A stretch of 64,000 nucleotides of DNA. It comes from Craspedostauros australis. Lineage: Eukaryota; Bacillariophyta; Bacillariophyceae; Mastogloiales; Achnanthaceae. The stretch spans positions 1,364,001-1,428,000 of the forward strand of contig JAMXDE010000010.1 of assembly GCA_026770025.1 (NCBI GenBank), in the 5' to 3' direction. The notes below the pieces were generated by a model. It was not told where the DNA came from, made no database searches, and was given only the letters and a program-made list of their open reading frames with translations. Shown here in pieces: positions 61,443 to 64,000 of the stretch. Made by a program: the position numbers and the translations under genes. How positions within the stretch are numbered: position 1 is the first letter of the stretch; each line of letters opens with the position of its first letter.

Positions 61443-63288
61443 ATGTCCGACGATGAAGATCTGTTTGATAGCGGTGGCGACACCGACGATCTGATCGCCG
61501 AGAGCAAGACCAAGCCCATCGCGAAACCCAAGAAGCTGAAGAAGAAGACCCTGAAGAAACGAAAACGTCCCGACGTGCCAGGTGAGTGTGGCAGCGCCAG
61601 CATCGATGCTTCCACATGTGCTGTATCCAACAAGTACGGCACTGCATTGCATTGCCACATTTTGGCGACTGAATGCTCTCTCTCTCTCTCTCTCTATGTA
61701 GATATATATATGTCTGTCTGCCTATCTACCTATATATCTGCCTATATATCTATCTGCCTATCTGTCGCTCACACAAATTGCACTTGTCATCTTCATCCTG
61801 GGTTGCATTGCATGGCGGTGTTCATACCAAACTGCACTACTCGTACCATGCACATATATGCACTCGTGTTCGAACTCACGTTCGCACGTGGCGCGATACA
61901 TGAATGTCGCCACATCTCATCTCATCTCACCCTTCCAAACAGACGCCGACAATGACAGCGACGACGGCGGCGGGTTGTTCGATTCGGACGACGAGGATGC
62001 GGGAGCATCGAAGAAATCGTCGGCCAAGCCCATGTCCAAGCGAGAGCGCATGGAGGCCCTGTCCAAAAAGAAGCGGGCCGAAGCAGCCTCCAACGCCCCC
62101 AAACCAAAGCGAAAGAAGGGCGGTGGCGACTCCGCCAACGACGGCCAATCGGGATACGAATCGGCCGCGTCCTACGATTCCGCCACCTACGTGCGCACGC
62201 AGGAGGATAACGACTTCATCGACACGGAGGGCGATGATCAGGATGCCCTGCAGGAGCTGTACGCGGACCAGCACTTCGATGATCACGGCGAAGCCTTGGA
62301 AGAGATGGAAGTCAAGAAGAAGATCCGCGGTGCCGGCTCCTCCTCGTCATCGCGCCGGTCGGAGCGGGCCGAGCTGGAGGCCATCGCGGATGCCGACAAT
62401 CCAATCATGAAGGCCGTCAACAAGATGAAGCGCAAGAAGAAGCAGCAGAAGAAGTACAGCGAGCTCGAGGAAGAGGCGAAGACCTTCATCGACAGGATGG
62501 AGCGTTGCGCGGACTTGGACGACGAGGCCATCGCGCAGAAACGCCCGGCGCTCAAGAAGCTCACTATGCTCACGGAGGTTTGCGAGGTGCTGGGACGCCG
62601 TGACATGTTCCGCCCCTTGCTCGATTCGGACGTCCTGTCCGTGTGCAAACGATGGATCCAACCCTTGCGCAATGGCACGTTGGGCAATGTCACCGTGCGC
62701 CAGCGCGTCATCCACGTCATCAGCATGATGAACGGCGAGGGCGGCATCACATCCAACGACCTCAAGCGGTCCGAATTCGGCAAGGTCGTCATGAGCCTCT
62801 ACATGCACAGGAGCGAAACGCCCAACATGAAGCGCGAGCTCAAGAAGCTCATCGAGCAATGGAGCCGCCCCATCTTCCAGAAGTCCGGCAACATGCGTGA
62901 TCTGGAACGCGTCCAGCACTCGCGTGGCACCGCCGGATTGTCAGCCATCTCAAGGCAGAAACGAGTCATGCAGTCGCGTCCCGTCGCTGCCGCAGCCTCG
63001 GGACATCGCGGTGGCAAGGATCAGGACCTCAACTCCCTCATCCAGTCCGGCGTCAAGGGCAAGAACGAATCCGGCATCAACCGCGTGCGCGTGCCCTACA
63101 GCAAGGGCTTCCAGTACAGCGTGCGTCCCACGAACCGCATGACGGGCGACGTCGACAAACGCCGCACGCAGCAAGTCGCCAAGGACAATCGGGGACATTT
63201 GGCAAAGAGGATGCTGGAGAAGAGCCGAACCGCGTCCAAGAATCAACGCAGCGCCAACATCAGCGTGGAAGGTCGCGCCACCAAGTAA
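61443..63288 (+). CDS. IWS1: Transcription elongation factor IWS1/Spn1
   Basis: The exons are 61443-61581 and 61943-63288 (phase 1, GTGAGT...AAACAG), giving 494 residues. The N-terminal half is acidic and Lys-rich (MSDDEDLFDSGGDTDDLI; GLFDSDDEDAGASKK), as in other Spn1 proteins, whose disordered N-terminus binds Spt6 and histones. The conserved TFIIS N-terminal-like domain covers about residues 200-330: KLTMLTEVCEVLGRRDMFRP, LLDSDVLSVCKRWIQPL, LPNGT-type LRNGTLGNVTVRQRVI, GKVVMSLYMHRSETPNMKRE and WSRPIFQK. The basic C-terminus includes RVPYSKGFQYSVRP, another Spn1 hallmark. It acts with Spt6 on elongating RNA polymerase II. Confidence 0.95.
61677..61760 (+). repeat. (CT)n and TATC-type microsatellite in the IWS1 intron
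   Basis: A CT run of about ten units passes into TATATA and then repeats of CTATCTGCC/CTATATAT. It is entirely intronic. Confidence 0.85.
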
Positions 63289-63722
63289 ACCAACAACGGA
63301 GCAGAGTATGCTGCTGTATATGGTACTCATATGGGATGCCGCGGCAGAGAAAGAATGAGGAGGAGGAAGAAAAGAAAGGAGAGACAGATGCACCGGCGAT
63401 CCACAAATCAAATCATCACATAATACATCCACAAAACAGCTGTTCTGTTCTACACACTCTTGACTCGGCATGGAGCAACATTTGTGCGCAAGTTGAATTG
63501 TACAGTTGATCGTCTTGCGTTGGCTGCAACAATGCAAAGTCCCATGCCATCATCACGCTGTCTGCTATCATCGATCTCACACGAACGGGATACGAGTACA
63601 AGTGTTGGATGAGAGCACTACACGTACGACCCACACACACACAAACACGCACATACATCCAATGTGTGTTTTGTTTTCGTCTTGAATTTCTACAAACAAA
63701 TCAATCTTATGAATTGACCAGT
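63289..63722. other. Convergent gap, IWS1 / HOOK-like
   Basis: About 430 bp. GTACTC lies at about 63321. A purine-rich stretch (GAGGAGGAGGAAGAAAAG) spans about 63355-63385. No gene was found. Confidence 0.5.
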
Positions 63723-64000
63723 TTACCTCTCCTTGAGTCGCTGCTGCATTATCGCCAGACCAAGCTCGTAGATGGTCGAGGAGAGCAATCGCTCTTCGCG
63801 CTTTTGGGCGGTCTTCTCGGTTGCGCTGCGGCTCTCCAGGATCTCGATCTTGTCCTGCTTCTCCTTCAACTTGGCCTTGCATTCCTGGAGCGCCACGAGG
63901 TACTTGTCCTGGAATTTGGCCAAGGTTCGCTTCGTGTATGCCTCCAGCTTGTCCTTGTCGCTTCCGATCTTCTTGTTGATGGCCTCCTTCTTGGCCAGCA
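63723..64000 (-). CDS. HOOK-like protein, C-terminus (5' part outside window)
   Basis: The frame is open from the right edge to TAA at 63723. About 90 residues are visible, all Lys/Glu-rich coiled coil: LAKKEAINKKIGSDKDKLEA, KFQDKYLVALQECKAKLKEK, then QDKIEILESR and a final EERLLSSTIYELGLAIMQQR. The KIEILES plus EERLLSS...YELGLA pattern matches my recollection of the HOOK C-terminus (RIEILES...EEKLIVSAWYN), which binds cargo while the N-terminus contacts dynein. The N-terminal Hook domain is out of view, so the assignment rests on the tail only. Confidence 0.6.
   Translation of the reverse strand, partial: LAKKEAINKKIGSDKDKLEAYTKRTLAKFQDKYLVALQECKAKLKEKQDKIEILESRSATEKTAQKREERLLSSTIYELGLAIMQQRLKER

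Overview
This 64 kb window is eukaryotic nuclear DNA, most likely from a diatom or a close stramenopile relative. Genes are compact and carry few introns. All introns placed here are GT-AG and about 180-625 nt long. Start codons often sit in CAACCATG or CACCATG contexts. Five predicted proteins begin with a signal peptide whose likely cleavage site is followed by F or W, and four of these have an F (for example ANA|FAPA). That is the bipartite plastid-targeting signature of organisms with secondary red plastids. A Thr/Pro-rich TMAPT-repeat surface protein fits the same assignment. I cannot name the species.

Layout. 0-13 kb: an E2 ubiquitin-conjugating enzyme cut by the left edge; a head-to-head H2B/H2A histone pair with a shared promoter; class II dihydroorotase; a DUF1569 protein; mitochondrial ribosomal protein bL27; an F-box/SPRY protein; and plastid-type RlmH. 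13-28 kb: hydroxymethylbilane synthase, a PT-repeat membrane protein, a Rab18/RabC GTPase, an RWDD1/DFRP2-like protein, methionyl-tRNA synthetase with an EMAPII-type tail, and a plastid-targeted methyltransferase. 28-43.7 kb: a 2006-residue ankyrin protein, an RBM5/10-like protein without RRMs, DPM1, a plastid-type alpha/beta hydrolase, and a large Q/P-rich protein with repeated CxxC...HxxxC modules. 43.7-48.1 kb: the longest stretch without a recognisable gene. 48-64 kb: a plastid trigger-factor N-domain protein, the AP-4 mu subunit, a DDT/WHIM chromatin protein, a GAPN-like aldehyde dehydrogenase with a signal peptide, IWS1/Spn1, and the C-terminus of a HOOK-like protein cut by the right edge.

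Most genes are single housekeeping loci and do not form a pathway cluster. The themes are plastid function (HMBS, RlmH, trigger-factor domain, hydrolase, methyltransferase), chromatin and transcription (H2A, H2B, DDT/WHIM, IWS1) and trafficking (Rab18, AP-4, HOOK). The most unusual signal is an identical 44-nt element containing a 6-bp-stem, 4-nt-loop hairpin. It lies in the same orientation about 280 nt downstream of both histone stop codons and resembles, in shape but not sequence, the animal histone-mRNA 3' stem-loop. Exon structures were inferred by eye from splice consensus, frame continuity and remembered family sequences. No search was run.
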